Made by a program: the position numbers and the translations under genes
Part shown: positions 12,401-26,349 of the stretch, in pieces
How the letters are laid out: each line of letters opens with the position of its first letter
Position numbering within the stretch: the stretch's first letter is position 1
Notes under the pieces: generated by a model
What the model was told of the DNA's origin: nothing
Databases searched by the model: none
What the model saw: the letters and a program-made list of their open reading frames with translations, nothing else
Assembly: GCA_013396755.1 (NCBI GenBank)
Contig: VWZF01004881.1
Span: 835,752-899,751, forward strand
Reading direction: 5' to 3'
Length of the DNA: 64,000 nt
From: Sclerurus mexicanus
Taxonomy: Eukaryota > Chordata > Aves > Passeriformes > Furnariidae

Positions 12401-15400
12401 AATGATTGTGTTATTGTGGCGATGTTTGGGAAGAGAACAGAGCGCGGATTTGTCTTGGAATTGATTCCACTACGTGATGCGGAACCACCAAGGGAGATTG
12501 TGTGAATGAATGGCTTTCTGATTTGCTTCTTAAGTCAAAAGCAGATTATTTCTTGGACATCTAAACATGAAAATATTCAACAGCTTTTTCTGCTTCTCCC
12601 TGTATTTGTGTAGTTTGTTCTATTTCGTTCTTGTGAGCCATAAGGCTGAGAAAGGCAAATAGCTGCCACCAGTAGAACAGCAGTGAAAGGCCTTTTCTTC
12701 AAGTCCTGCCTTATTTGACATATGTCTGCCACAAAAAAAGCTGTAAAATCAAATGTAATGTAATATTCACAGTGTCTCTTCATGCCGAAAACACACAGTG
12801 AGAACACGAGGTTGGGTAAGAGTCAAGGCTGGAAAGCTGAGTCCATAAATTCAAAGTTGTTTGAAGAATTTAAGGGGAATAAACCAGGATGCTCTAGGAA
12901 AGGATGACTGGGGGAGGAATAGGAGTGGGAAAGCTGTGCCAAGGGCAAAAGGCTGGCACTGAGAGGCAAAAATAGCAGGATAAAGATCATACTGATCCCA
13001 GAAAATAGCCTGGAGCTCCTCGTGGCCGTGTGAAACTGGAATAGGGACCGAACTAACCTTCGGGGAAGAGAAATCCAGTTTATTCCTGTACCAGGATTTC
13101 AGCTCCCCAGAAATCTGGGCATGGGTGGAGAGCATGAAGGATCTCCTTTTCACCCAGGAAATCAAGAGAAATTCAGGTTTATTTCTCAATTTGATTGCTG
13201 GGATTAAAGATTTCCCTTTCAGGTAGTTTAATCTGCAGTTCTTTATAATCTCCCCTAATTGTATGTAATGAAAACATTCATTGCACAACTTTTTATTTGA
13301 ATTCATTCCTCTTGTGATTTCTCCTTATTTCCAAGCAGGAGAGTTTATTGCAAAACTTTAGAAAACCAGATTAGAATATTATTTTAAGTGTCAGGAAACG
13401 TCAGGCATTTTATCATGATTTCCTGCACTCATTGCTCTTGCAAATTTGATTTGCCACTTCACTAAAATCCACTTTATGAAAAAACTGCAGCTGCATGGAG
13501 GGGAAAGGGAGTTTATGGGCTCACAAATTGAGATAAGGAGCTCAGAAATAGCCCTGATTCAATTTTCTTGGGCTTTTTGCTTATGTATTTTGTTCTGGTG
13601 AAGCCTCTTAGGTGGGAAACGAAATGAAATGTTTCCTTGGAGCAGCATTTTTGCCTCCCGAAGCCACCAGTGAGTTCTGTTCATCTCGTGCCATTAATTT
13701 CCTCTCAGCTTTCCATTCTGGGCTGTCCCTGGGTTTATACCCAACTCTCAGTAGCTCTTTAAGGTAATTTATTTTGCAGGGGATTTTCTCCTTTCTCTAA
13801 TGAGCTGGATTAAAGGTAGCCAAGATTCAATGAGATGGCCAAGCCAGGGGAGCCCAGCTGGGTTTGGAGCCTGGAGCTGGCACGGATGCCCTGGCAGGGA
13901 TGGGCCCCGGGCTCTTCCCAGGGCTCTGCAGCTGGAAGAGCCACCTTGAGCTGCAGTTCCGTGCTCAGTGCTCTTCTCAGCTCTCACCCCATCCCAGCGA
14001 GCTTTCCTTGGAAAACAGGGAGTCTGTCCGCTCTGTGGGGCGACTTAATCCCTGTCGGGGCACTGGGCAGTGCCAGAGCCCGGGATTTGTGGGCACCAGG
14101 GGCTGGGGATGCTCTGCCAGCAGCTTCAGCTCCTCAGCCGTGACCTTCTGTCTCTTTGGGGAGGTGGGGGAGGTTTTCTCCGTGGCTGGAACGTGGATTT
14201 TGGCCATCCCGAAGGGCACACGGATGAGCCCTCCCAAGGCAGGTGTGATGCTCTCTGACTCGTGACGTGCCTCAAGCAGCTCCAACTTCTCTTAACCTCT
14301 TACCAAACCTCTTTGAAGCTGTCCCTTAACATTTCCTCTCCTTCAGTCAACACTTTGGTGGCTGGCTTTCCCCTTTGTCCCTTTTCCTCCCTGCCTGTCC
14401 CCCTGTGCCATCATCCCTCGGCTCCAACGCTGGTTTCTCCCTGCTCTACGTGCCGTGTGTCCGCCAGGGTTTTGCCACCCCCCCCACCATTTCCCCGTGG
14501 TATTTTATCTATCTCTGTTTAGATCGGTGTCCCTCACACCCACGACATTCCCAAATTGTGTTTCATCCCTTTTTTTGCTCGGTATTGGCACCATTTTTTC
14601 CACCTGACTCCCGATACTGGAATCCTCTCAGATGTTGTTTCCTCGTTCTCTGTTTGTGTCCCAAGTTTGGTCTCTGAGAAACAAATCGACTTTTCGGGGC
14701 AGGAAACCACAACCCCCCAGTTTCCTGCTCTGAAGGATTTTCTCACACTTGTGTCCTGAACTGTCGAGATGCTTCAAGTACTGGGTTTTTCCACTCTGCT
14801 CTTCTCTTTTGGTCTCCCCACAGCTCATCCCTCTAACGCTCAAAATAGAGTTTACGGTGGCGTTGGCAGAGAAACAGCATTGCTGGAAAAGCTGGAAGTA
14901 AATCCCGATGAGAACATGAAGGATGATCCGGTAGCTGGGATCATGCACTGCCTGGAGGGAATGGGACACCCACATGGGTTTAAAAGCGGCTGCACCTTGA
15001 GGGGAAGAAAAGGGAAGGTTTAGACAGGGCTCAGTCATCAGGTGTGGTAAACAGAGCCAAGTCAGGGATAACACCTTGGATACATCCCTGTGAGAGCAAT
15101 CCTGGCCTTCTCCTGCTCTCTGGGATAAGAGGATGGGAGGAGGACTTGAGGGAGAAGATTGAGTGGTGCTTCCACTGCTTCATCCTGCACCACTGTGGGA
15201 ATATCCCCAAAGCTGCCTGGCCTGGGTTTTGGCCCAGAAAGCTCTGGAAGGCAAGGTAGATGGAGATGTCGTGAGGTGAAGGTTACACCTGCTGGGGGTT
15301 CTGGGAGGGCGACTTGGCCATGGTTGTGGCCTTGGACGAGCGTTACAAAACCGTCATGGAAAATAAGAGGTGGGATGGGAATAATTCTGTGGGAAAGATC

Positions 15401-15889
15401 CAGATGGAATTATTAGCAGCAGGACAGACAGACAGACAAACAAAAAAGCCCCACAGAGTTCGTCCATCCTCAGGGGAAAACCACTGGAGGCAGGGAAGAG
15501 CACCAGGCTGATGGGCAGGGCACGGCATCTCACCGGAGTGCCCGAGGGTTTGGGGACAAGTGTTAAGGAATTCAGGGAATCCTAAACCAGAGCCTGAGCG
15601 ACAGTGAAAGGAGGGTTGGCTACCAGCCCTTTTTGCTGAGAAAATAACCTCGATCCCCCCCCCAGCTTTCAGCTCTGTACCTCGGGACAAACGGAGCCGG
15701 GAAAACGTGAGGAATTTATTCCCGAGAGGCGGGAGAGGTTTGGGAAGGGGAGGAGCAGGTTGTTAGCCCAGTCCCTGTGGTTCCTGGGAAAAGCCACGTT
15801 GTATTTGGTGTTGCTTTTGGTGCAGATCTATCGTCCTCTGCACAAGATGCATGTTGAGCCAGAGTCCTGGAGTGGTGCCATCCTAAAAA

Positions 15890-16400
15890 CGAGGGGCAGA
15901 GGAATTCCTGAGCTCTTCCCGAGCAGTTCTCCGGCAATGCCCCCACGGCACGAAAGCCCAAAGAGCCACCGCGGTACCTCGCGTTCCTCTGCGTTTCCAA
16001 TGTCTTTTTCTTTAGAAACGTCGGCTCAGGGTTGCTCAAACCTCTGCTTAAGCTCCTGGAAGCGCCAGGTCGAATATTTTCGGGAAGGTTTCCAAAGTAC
16101 GAGGCTCTGTCGCGTAAGTTGCCGCGCTCCTGGCGGAAGGGACGCGCTTTTTGTTGCCACTGCGAAAGCTGCAGACTTCAGGCTGTGGCACTTTAATGTA
16201 CAAACACTCGAAGCCACACGAAAGCCTTCGAATCAAAGCTGTGCTCTTATCTCCGCAGCCCAGGAGCTTTTTCGAGGAGGTTCTAATGCAGGAGCAGAAT
16301 CACTTCCAGTGGCTTCTTTGAAGTTTTCATAGTGTGCTATCGTGGACGTTTAATCCGTGCCGGGGCCGCTCTTAAACACGGGAAGAAATTGCAAAGGGGA
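15890..16400. other. CpG-enriched patch in intron 1
   Basis: CpG dinucleotides are locally frequent, for example around 15970-16000, 16100-16150 and 16330-16380, against a CpG-poor intron. Open frames exist on both strands but none resembles a known protein. An intronic enhancer or unannotated promoter is possible; neither is shown by the sequence. Confidence 0.22.
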
Positions 16401-16732
16401 GCAGAAAGGGGAAGAAACTGCTTGAACGTTTCTTAATCAGCCTCCCTCCACAGGGGTGGCTGGGGGGTCCCTGCGTGCAGGAAGGCTGTCCCTGGGATTG
16501 TGGTGCTGCTGGAATGGCCCAGCTTGGGTGCAGAGTCCCCCATCCCTTCGGGGATGGAAATAGCTGGAAAATCTCCTTGACCTTCTGCCTCGTTACGAAG
16601 CGTGATTAACAAGCCTTGTCCTAATGAGATACAGAAACAAAATTACCACGTACAACCTCGTTTAATTAAAGCGTGGTTCAGGAAAATGTTGTTTAAATGG
16701 TCACTTGTATTTCCCTGGCATCGAATTGAGGT

Positions 16733-16841
16733 TTCATTAAGGTTGGAAAAGATCTCCAAGATCATCAAGTCCGACTTTGTCACCACCTTGTCAACTAGTC
16801 CAGAGCTCCAAGCTCCACATCCAGTCGTTTCTTGAACAGTT
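16733..16841 (-). mobile_element. CR1 LINE 3' fragment, antisense
   Basis: It begins with the inverted CR1 3' end ('ttaaggttggaaaagatctc', then 'caagatcatcaagtcc') and runs into the 'ccacatccagtcgtttcttg' block. The copy is short, about 110 bp, moderately diverged, and sits in PPM1L intron 1 opposite to the host transcript. Confidence 0.85.
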
Positions 16842-19800
16842 GGTTTCATCCTTCCTTTTTCTGACTTCATTCCCCTTTACTCACTCTTCTCCCTTTAATT
16901 GATATCTCTGCCTTTTCTTCCCACGTCTGTCCCTTCCCTCCTCATTTTCCCAGCCTTCTGGGGCGATCTGGCTGCTCAGGCACTTCAGGGCTGTGAACAG
17001 GAACACCCCCAAGGCATTACCTGCTCCCCAAGTGCTTTTGGGCTCAATAACCAAAGGTGTGTTGGTCACACAGGCGGGAGGAGTTCTGGGTTTATTCTTT
17101 GCCATGTGCCATTTCTAGAGGGAAGAAGGAATAGCGTGAAGGCATTTGTGTCCTGGCTGGGGCCTGATTTATGTCTCTCCTTCTCTCAAGGGTACGGCGC
17201 TCAGTGTTTATGTAGCGAAATGGCCCCAGAAAATGAACACACTTTGGAAACTATTTATGGATTCAACTTGGCTGCTTCTCCAGTTAATGAAGTCCCTGTC
17301 TTTGAGTCTGTGCCATTCAATTAAGTGGTTTATATAATTACTCCCTGACATCAATTCTGTCCACTCTGGAAAGTTTGTCTTTTCTTACTGAGGAAGGTGT
17401 TTTTGTAATGTGAGTTTCCAGGTCCTTCAGCTTGGGAGGCGAAACACCACACGGAAAGGGAGGATCCCAAGGCAAAGGCACTTCCTGCAGCAGGATGAGT
17501 GGGGGATGATCCTGCCAAGGCCACTCTTCTTCTCCTCAGTGACGGATGTACCTAAGATTTGTCTGATTTGTCTGATTCCTCCTCTTTTCCAGTCTGTCAA
17601 TCCAGCATCTCTAAAGCCCCTCGTGCTTCGGAGCCTTCTCCACATCCTCACCTCTTGGGCCTGTTGCTCACCAGTGGGAAAGTTCCCTTCTTTGGGAAAC
17701 CCTTTGGGTTTTGTTCTAATTGTTTTCTATTTTTATTGCTGTTTTCTAAAACCCTCAGATACTCTTTTGGTTCTCAAATCCCAGCTGTAAGAACAGTTTT
17801 CCACGAACCACTCCACAACAGCTTTGCTACCACGGCTCATTCTTAGCCCCCTATTTCCACGTGTTGGGACTGCAGTCCCCTTTTGACACAGGGTCGTCCC
17901 GTAATCCTACGTTTCAGCTGCTTATCAGCCACGTGAGCCCCAGGCTGGCAGGCAGGAACAATCCCTTTTTCTGGCACTCTGGTGCTGCAGCGGCACACGC
18001 CGAGAACACAAAAGTTTGCTTTATTCCTGCCCGGCGTTGGATTAGTTGGATGCAAACTGGGAATTCGGTGCTTTCTTCCCGGGCTCCAGCTCCTTATTTG
18101 TGACACGGGGCAATACAGTGGCCTTTTCAAACCCAGAGAGAGGAGAGGACCCAAGCAAAAGGGCCATAGTTAGGTTTAAGCAGAGCTCAGTGAGGCTCAG
18201 TGTTGTTCTCCTCGCCAGTTTTAATAAATACATCACTGAAGGAAATGTCATCGTGCAGTGAGGTTGAACGTGGGAACGACTCCAGGGCCACGTTTGCCTC
18301 GTTAACTCTTTGTGTGCAGGGTTTGTTGAGCTTTGGAAGGGACAGACCCTTCCAAAAAGGAACAAAACCCAGCCGGAACGAATCCCAGCGGTGTCTCCAT
18401 GTAGGAATCCCTCAGGCAGGGCTGCTGGGATCAAGCCCAAGGCTCTGCAGCCTCCCAGACCTTCCTGCTCACGCCCAGGGCTTGATCTCCACCTGATCCC
18501 CTTCTCCTCCTCAGCGGAGGTAACACAGGGCTAATTATTAACAGGATTTCTTAATGCAGAATCTTTATGGGGTCACTCCTAAGAGAAACTTAAACAGAAG
18601 CTTAGGATTGGCTTCCAGCATTCGATTTATCCCCTGCAGTGAAAGCCCCACCAGGACAAGGCTTGGCTCCAGGGCTTTGCTGGTTCTCTCCAGTGGGGAT
18701 GTGCAGGTGATTTATGACTGAGGGAGGCCAAATGATCGTATTTTAGACCTTGACATGCAGCTGTTACGTGAAAATTCCTCTCTGTTTCCTCCTTGCGAAG
18801 CTCTGGAGTTGTGCTGGGTGGAATTACAGAAACGCTCCTTTTAGGGGTGCTGGTTTGGGGAGGAGGAGGAGGAGGAATGGGAGGCAGGTTGGGGAGCACA
18901 TGGTTGGATATGGGTGAAATTCGGAGTGAAAGTAGAGTCTTCTGGGTCTCCTGTGTAACAAAGGCAGACAATCTTTCTCGTTTTTGTGATGGTTTCTGCT
19001 TGGCACAAAGTGTCTCTAAATCAGGAGAGACCATTTAGACTCAAACATTCCACTCCGCCTTGTGCTTGGAGGGAGAGAACAATGGCAAAGAAAGATGAAT
19101 GCTCCTTGCTATTTAATTGAGTCTAATAGGCTATAAATACATTTTTTTCCTCCACTACAGAGTGAAAGGCTTCTGGTAAAACTGGTTTTTTCACTACAAA
19201 AACGCTGTTTGCAAAAGCTTCTGCACAGAAATACCTGCAGAAATCCCCCGGAGTAGCTTTAAGGCATTTTAATTCCTGATAAAAGCTTTCAGTGCAGGGT
19301 CTGTGTTGATTCAAGGTTACGCTCCCAGAGTTTTAAATGTCATTTCAAGTTGCAGTTGTTTTGCAAACCTCGTTTTTGCCCTTCTTGGAGCCGATGAGCT
19401 CAGTACAACACCAACTGCTGGACCAAAAGGAGTGCAAAACGAGCCGTGTTGGTTGGTTTCTGGCACTTGGACCATCGTTTTTGGGGTTGTGGCTCTTTCT
19501 CTCACTCGTGCTTGTTTATGCCAATAGGAAAATGAGCCCCCTTCGCTTGGATTTGATGCCAGGGATAAAAGAAGGTGTTCCAGGTCAATCCTGGTCGGGT
19601 GAGATGTTTCTGGCAGGCCCTGAGCAGGTGCAATCCCTGCTGCAGAGCCCCAAAATGGTTATATTTAGTAAAGAAATGGGGATTTGGCGCCTGGATTTTT
19701 CTGCACTGTGAACTGGTAACGGGCAAGTCTTTTCATGCATTTTAAAACCTTTTCTAATATATCCTGATTTAATATTCAGCTCATCTCTGTTAATAGTTAG

Positions 19801-20373
19801 AACCAATTAGCATAAAAAACCAGGTGAAATCTTGACATATCTTTTTTTTTTTTTTAGTACTTCTATCAAAAGTATTTTGCTTTGTTCCATTTGGTAAATG
19901 AAAATATTAGTCTTGTATCCCAAATATTAATGCCTTTTTCCTATGGCCACGTGGATGTGGAAATCAGAATTCCTTTGTGTCTGTGCTTGTGGATCTTCTG
20001 GGATTTGGGAAATCCATCCTTTTTACAATCACCTCCAGATTCCTCTTTGTTTAACAGGAATGCTCTAAAACAAGTGCTTCGTCTGTGGCTAATTTTCAGT
20101 TTAATTTCCCACTAATCTTAACCCTTCTCCTAGAAAGGACATGGATATTAATTAACTTCCAAGTACAATTAAGATTCAGAGTTTGTGTCTGTGCAAATGC
20201 AATTCAAGTGCTTTTCCTTTTGGGAGGGGAATAACTCCTCTTCCTCTCATTGCCCTTATTATACTGACTAAATATTTGGGGTGAGTATGTGCAGTTGTCT
20301 GAACAACTGGAATAAATATGCTGGGTGGAATAGCCATCCCATTGGATTCCCTGGGAATATTTGCACAGGGGCA

Positions 20374-20506
20374 CAGAGGGGCTGAGGCTGGAGGTGCCTC
20401 TGAAGACCCTCCAGTCCAATCTTTGCTGGAGAAGGGACAGCTGGAGGTGGGTCTAGAACAGTCCAGTTGGGTTTGATGTCTCGAGGATGGTGACTCCACA
20501 GCCTGA
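20374..20506 (-). mobile_element. CR1-like LINE fragment, antisense, diverged
   Basis: Landmarks are 'ctggaggtgcctctgaagac', 'ccagtccaat', 'gtccagttgggtttgatgtc' and 'ggatggtgactccacagcct'. These match the internal 3' region of an older CR1 subfamily in inverted orientation. The copy is diverged and lacks a clear 3' tail. Confidence 0.7.
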
Positions 20507-22269
20507 CCATGAAAAAAGAGCTTTTATTGCGTTTTCAATGGAATTTCCTGTATTTCACTTTGTGCCCCTTCAGGATAATTATAAATTATCACCTCCCCTG
20601 AGGATCAATGAACTCTGTTGGTTTTTTCCCTGCTGCTGATTATTCCATCTGGATCTTTTCCTCAGAATCATTCCCACTCCACCTGTTATTTTCCGTGGGT
20701 TTCCCAGCAGTTGTCCAAGGCAAGGATCCTGGTTGAGTCTCACTCACAGAAACGAAACCCCATCAGCTGTAATTTATACCTGATGGCTTCCCACTCTGCC
20801 TGGACCCCCCCAGAGCAATCTGGCCTAAAATCCAGAAATTGTTGAGTTGGTGAACATCCTGGTTCTCGTAGGGACGGAACTTCAGACTTCATCAGATACT
20901 GAAGAAGTGATAAATAATGATGTTTAATTCAGTCTAATCAGCCCCAGGTCTGTGTATCTAATATTGCACAGGTCCCAAAGGAAGATCTGGGGGCTCCGTG
21001 AGCTGTCCAGGAGATCCCAAGGCACTGGTGGGCCAGGAAGCACAAGGCACAAGGTTAATAAAAGTAAGGAAGCAGTTCAGGTGTTATAACCTTTCCTCCC
21101 TCTCACGTGGGGTGCCTTGCTGTGATGATTCCCCCTAAAGAAAGCTGGAAAATAGGAGTGTTCCAAGGAGAACCGGTGGCAGAGGAGGTGGAAAGGGGTG
21201 CAGGGAAATGTGGCAGTGCCATTGAGGGAGCCGTGCTGTTGAGTTATCAATGAGAAGACAGTGGGCTGATCTGAGCCATTTGCATGGATTTACATGAGAA
21301 AGAGCAGTGTAGGTGAGCAGACATCTGACTTGATTCAGTGGCTGAGAGTCACAGATAACAGAGGGTTCGCCCTGGAAATAACGGGAACGTTTTCTGGGGA
21401 ATGGGAATTCATCGTCTCGCAGCAAAGATAATTAACTTCCAAAGGCTCTGGAAGATTCTGTCGCTGTTCTCATATTTTTCAAAATGACTTATTCCTTCAG
21501 AGAATGAGACAGGGAAGTGCTGCGGTCCTGATTCAGGATGCCAGACAAGATAATTATAACAATGCCCCTTGCCTGGGTAGAATTAATCTTTTAATTAGAC
21601 ACCCCGATTCCAGAACATTCCTTGTAGTTCTGCCAACTGCAGCGAAGGCAAATCAGTCTCGGTGCTTTGTCTTCCCTCATCTGTGGCACCACTGACTGCT
21701 TGGAGCGTGGCTTTGTTCGTTCTGATTAATTAATTAAAAGCAGTTTTTGGGAACGCGACCTGGGCTGGTGCTTCACTGACCGTGCCCTCACGGAAACATG
21801 GGAAATCATTGGGTTTGCAGTTGTTGTGCCCTGGTCTCCTCCTCCTTCCCATCCCATCCCATCCCAGGTGAAGGTGTGCTCCTGGAATGCCACACATTCC
21901 AACGTGACTGATGTTGGGGGAGAACAGAACGTGTCATTTTTCCACCCCAACTTCTGTGCCCTCCCTTGCTCCCCGTTCTAGACCACTTAAATAATTCTAT
22001 TTAAAAAGGGAGCGACAAGGGCTATTTGAGGGAAGGAGCGAAAACGCAGAGTTCAGAGCCAGAAACGCTCCCATTTGTGTTTTTGGCCGTGTGCTGGGGT
22101 GGTTATTTGGGTTCCTTGTGGCCACCAATCCACATGCAGGCCGTGTCAGAGGAGATGGAGCTCTCCATGCTCAGGGGATGAGCAAAGCCCACCCCACATG
22201 GCTTTCTCCTCCCATTCCGTGGACACCGCTTCTCCCTGGGCACCTCGTTGTTTTCCACAGCTGAAGCAG

Positions 22270-22600
22270 CTGTGGATTACTGTAATTACGCATTTAATAC
22301 ATCTCTGACAATCCAGAGTGAATATTAATTTGAACTTTACCCACCTCCTTGGAATCAGGTTAATTTTCTCATGATTATATAGTGTCTGATTAAGTCAAGA
22401 TGTTTGTCAGGCTAATCTTTTTCCTGCTATGGAAATAATTGTGCATGAACTGCTAAATAACAGTGGTGTTTTCAGCGTCGTCGAAAGTCCTAGGAGAGGA
22501 TTTCTGAGTTCCTCAAACATCTTCAGCCACTAAATTGATTTTAAATGGTGAGTTTGGATTTCCTAGTTCGATAGTATTGAACTGAATGTTTAGTGTGGAG
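22270..22600. other. AT-rich intronic stretch, possible conserved non-coding element
   Basis: A roughly 330-bp block is rich in TAATTA, AATTA and TGATTAA-type homeodomain-like words, with almost no CpG and no repeat signature. This composition is common in vertebrate enhancers inside large introns. No conservation data are available, so this is only a compositional impression. Confidence 0.2.
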
Positions 22601-24498
22601 AAAAAAGGCATTTTTTAATAGAAATAATAGGCAAAATGTACCGAAACCTTGTGTTAGAGGAAAACTCTACTGGCATGTTTGTCCTTTAAATAGTTCTTGC
22701 TTTAGAGGGCAAACTGCTTGTCCTGGTGCCATTTGTAGATGTTGTATTATCCTCTTGAGAGCAGATTATGTTTTGCTCTCATATGTTTTCCCTTGGAATA
22801 ACTATTCATAGCTCCATGTCCTTATTCCAAGAGGTTTGGCTCAGCAAAATCCCACTGACTTCAGGGGAGTTACTCCTGGTCACGCTGATGAAGGACAGGC
22901 AGCTGATCTGAAATGCGAGTGGGGGGTGGGAGAGTCGGGGCCGAGGAGTGGGAATTCCTCGGGAATCACTGGCAGTGGGGCTGGAAGTGGAACTTTGGTG
23001 TCCAGTTCCATCACAACCAGCCTTTCCCATTGAGAAGGTGGTTTGGCTGCCATAATTTTAGCTCTCAGGGAGGCAGGAACACAAAGAATACTCTTCAATC
23101 ATTTCCAGAGCATCAGGATGCCCAGAAACAGCTCTTGGAATGACACTAAAATGGGAATAAATCCTCACCGTGTTTGAGGACAGCACGGCTGGGCGTGGAA
23201 CGTGCTCCCAAAGTTGTCCTGGCTCACGCCTGGAATCAGGAACATCTCTACCAGGATGAAGTGGGTCACGGAGAGCTCATGACATCCCCCCGTGCTCCCC
23301 GTGTCCGTGTTCTGCTCTTCCCATGGCCTTTGTTTCCCGGGGTCGTGGAGCCTCGGCGTCCCCATCGGCACGTTCGGTCCCGGGATGGGATGGGGATGGG
23401 GATGAGGAAGGATGCAGCTGTCCCTGCTGGATATGGTGGGAAACCTTTCCAAAATCCCCCAGGTAAGTGTGTGAGGAGATGCTTGGCAAAGCCACCACTC
23501 GACTTTTGAAGTAGCTTCATCAAGCGGCCTTTAATTAACCATTGTAGACCTTTGCTTGCCCACGTACCAAGCAGCTCCCGGAAGGACCCACTTCAGAAAG
23601 GCAGAACAAATTTCAGCGCGTGGTTGCCGTGAGTTATAAAAGGAACATTTACTTTAAATAAGGATTTCTCATCAATTAAAAAATGTGGGCAAATCTGGCA
23701 GTGACAGAAGGACACTGCCTGCGTTTGGGGTTCCAGTTGCTGCAGAGGGAGGGATTTCAGCAATTCCTGATGGGATTTTTTGCAGGGGTTTTCTCGTGAG
23801 CAGAGGAAAATGTGATTTTTTTTTTTTTTTGTGAATAAGCTCTTTAAATGTATTTCATTGTATGCAGGTATTTTTAAATATATTCCCTTTATACGAAATA
23901 TTAATTTTCCACGGTAGGACAAAATACCCTAAAGTCAATTAAGGTATTAAAGTCAATCCTTTATTTGATTTGGAGGAGGGTACTCCAGACTGGAAGCAGA
24001 TTCCTGGGGGATGGTGGAGTTCCAGTTTTATAGAAGTGGCTGCAGCTCCGAGTTGTTTTCCCATAGGGATGAGGATGAATGACCAGCCCGTCTAATCCCT
24101 GAGCTCAGGTGTTTTCCAGGAGCAGCTGCACTTGTAATTCCTTCCTGTAAGAGGGACTGTGTGGAGGAAAAGAGGAGAAAGTTGGTTTGGAGCTTCCAAA
24201 GCAGGTTTTTCCCCTTAACCTCTGCCTGGGACACAAATCCATAGATTAATGGAAATGGATTTTGGGAGAGCGGGGAGACCTCAGCACTGGCTGGGGGAGC
24301 AGCAGCATCCCAAGAGATGGGTTTGCCCCAAAATCCGTGAGGGAGGTGCATGGAGGGGGCGTCTGGTCTGGTCAGAAGTTGAGTCTCGTGGTCTGTGGGG
24401 TGGGATGGAGAGCGTGGGAAGGGGGAAGCCCTTCCTTCTTAGATGTTTCATTTTCATTCACCTGCTGCAGTTGGCTTCTCGGTCTCCTTAATACCAAG

Positions 24499-24640
24499 AT
24501 CATGGAATGGTTTGGGTTGGGAGGGACCTTAAAGGTCATCCCATCCCATGGGCAGGGACACCTTCCACCAGCCCAGGCTGCTCCAAACCCCGTCCAGCCT
24601 GGCCTTGGACACTCCCAGGGATGGGGAGCCCACAACCTCT
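24499..24640 (-). mobile_element. CR1 LINE 3' fragment, antisense
   Basis: A well-preserved inverted CR1 3' end: 'catggaatggtttgggttgg', then 'gagggaccttaaaggtcatc', 'gggcagggacaccttccacc' and 'ggacactcccagggatgggg'. It lies about 1.5 kb upstream of PPM1L exon 2. It is strongly complementary to the sense CR1 copy at 30322-30514 on the other side of that exon. Confidence 0.92.
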
Positions 24641-26174
24641 GTATAAACAGCTGCACTCACCCCCTCCCACTGTTTCTTCTTCAACGTTCCAGGGACGTTT
24701 TAAAAGTGAGACAAAAGTCTTTTTGCCCTGAGTAGGATCTGGTACGACCCCTGTGGTCCCTGCAGTGCAGCCGGGAATGGGATTGCTCCCACAGGGCTCC
24801 TCCCTGTTCCTGCTGGAAAGGGAGAGGGGCTGGCATGAGTTTCAGTCTTTAAGAACATCTCAACACACTGTGAGAGGCCACGGGCTGAGCGAGGGTTGGG
24901 TTCTGCTTCTGTGAGACCTCACTGGGAATAGGTGAGGTCATCCCGGCCTCGGTGCCTGTGGATAACCTTGGCACCGATCCCGATGGTTTTCCCACCCGTC
25001 CCCAGGTTTCCATTGGGCTGGGCAGCTTTGGGCCACGCCGGGTGTTTCCCTGCCACGCGTGCAGCCCGTGTGGCACCCACAGTCACCGCCTGGCACGAGA
25101 TGTGTTGCGGAAATGAGCGTGTATCAGTTCTGCTTTTTATCTGCTTTAGAATTCCTACGTTCTCCCGGGGCTTTGGGAGAGCACAGCAATTCCCCCCTCC
25201 CAGAGTCAAACCTCTTCTCCAGGGAAACATCGCACGCAAATGCCTGAACTTGGGCTACACCAGCCCGTGTCCAACATGTCTTTTGGCCTTCCCATGGAAG
25301 AAAACCACTATAAAGACGTCCCTTTAGTTCTGCTGTGCTCACATGGAGAGTTCCTTTAGTTTTCCCAGAGTTATTCACACTGCTCGGCATGCACGAACGT
25401 GGAACACAACGTCAGGGATATTTTAAGGTTGCAATTCAATCGTCGATTGGCTTTGGAAAACTAAATATAACCCCAGGAAGAGCCTGTTGGAGAGAAGAGG
25501 TAACTTCTGGTCGGTCCCAGGCCTGGAATAAAACAACCTTGGTATAATTTATTTTTCTTTTCTGTCTCGAGGTCGGCAGGAAAGCTGGAGCAGGGAGCAG
25601 CATCCCTTGCTGCATCCTGCTTTTTCAGCTCCAAACCCAACTGAAACCCGTTCCAATTTCCATTCCCTCTTCTAGCAGAGTGTGATGCTCACAGGAGAGG
25701 GCTGGCAGTGCTGGAAAGCGGGAAGCAGGTTGTGCTCGGGTCCCTGTGGGGTGTCAGAGCCCAGACCCAGAGGGACGGAGCTGTCCCGGCAGTGACGGGT
25801 CTGGGGGAGCAGCAACCCTCCGGGGGCAGATGCTCTCAGTGGTTACTCCCGTGTTACTACTCCGTTACACCGGGCTGTGTAACATCAGTACAACCATGCC
25901 ACCTTGTGTCAGCTCCTCTCCTCGTGGCCTTGAGCGCTCCGAGCCAGAAAGGACACCAGTTTTTTCTTCATGCCTCCACATTTGGAATAAAGACGTCGTA
26001 TTTCATGGTTATATTTCCAAAATACACGGAGGGGTGTGTGGGTAACTCTGCGCTGCCACAGACCCGCAGCTGAAGGGTGGGTGGTGCCTCAGCTCGGGGC
26101 AGTGTGCGCCCTTATATCCCCGACTCCAATTAACACCAAGGCACTAATTAAACCTTTGCCTCTTTGCTCTGCAG

Positions 26175-26349
26175 TCGGCAGCAGAATACGTGAAGTCCCG
26201 CCTGCCTGAAGTGCTAAAGCAGCACCTTCAAGACTACGAGAAGGACAAGGAGAACAGTGTCCTGTCTTACCAAACCATCCTGGAGCAGCAGATCTTATCC
26301 ATCGACCGGGAGATGCTGGAGAAGCTCACCGTGTCCTATGATGAAGCAG
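26175..26349 (+). CDS. PPM1L: PPM1L exon 2 (PP2C-type phosphatase, partial)
   Basis: PPM1L is a Mg2+/Mn2+-dependent Ser/Thr phosphatase anchored in the ER membrane. It is reported to dephosphorylate TAK1, ASK1 and the ceramide transporter CERT. This internal exon gives 58 codons plus one base. It starts after a pyrimidine tract and CAG at 26172-26174 in phase 0 (Ser-Ala-Ala-Glu-Tyr-Val) and ends at a GTAGGG donor at 26350 after SYDEAG. It corresponds to human residues of about 133-191 and is nearly identical as I remember that protein: the first residue is Ser rather than Thr, and PEVLK replaces PEALK. The segment is helical sequence of the PP2C fold just after the DGHGGE metal motif, which lies in the unseen exon 1. 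The exon is flanked by inverted CR1 copies. Confidence 0.96.

Larger units (their letters stand above)
1..26174 (+). other. PPM1L: PPM1L intron 1 (3' part)
   Basis: Everything left of the exon at 26175 appears to be intronic. Exon 1 of PPM1L, which in the human protein carries the N-terminal membrane anchor and the DGHGGE metal-binding motif, is not found in any frame, so it must lie upstream and the intron exceeds 26 kb. No open frame here has splice sites plus recognisable protein similarity. The stretch holds CR1 fragments near 9.3, 16.8, 20.4 and 24.6 kb, homopolymer runs (T14 at 19842, T15 at 23816), two CpG-enriched patches (about 5.4-5.7 and 15.9-16.4 kb) and AT-rich TAATTA-type DNA near 22.3-22.6 kb. 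The rest shows no structure I can name. Confidence 0.75.
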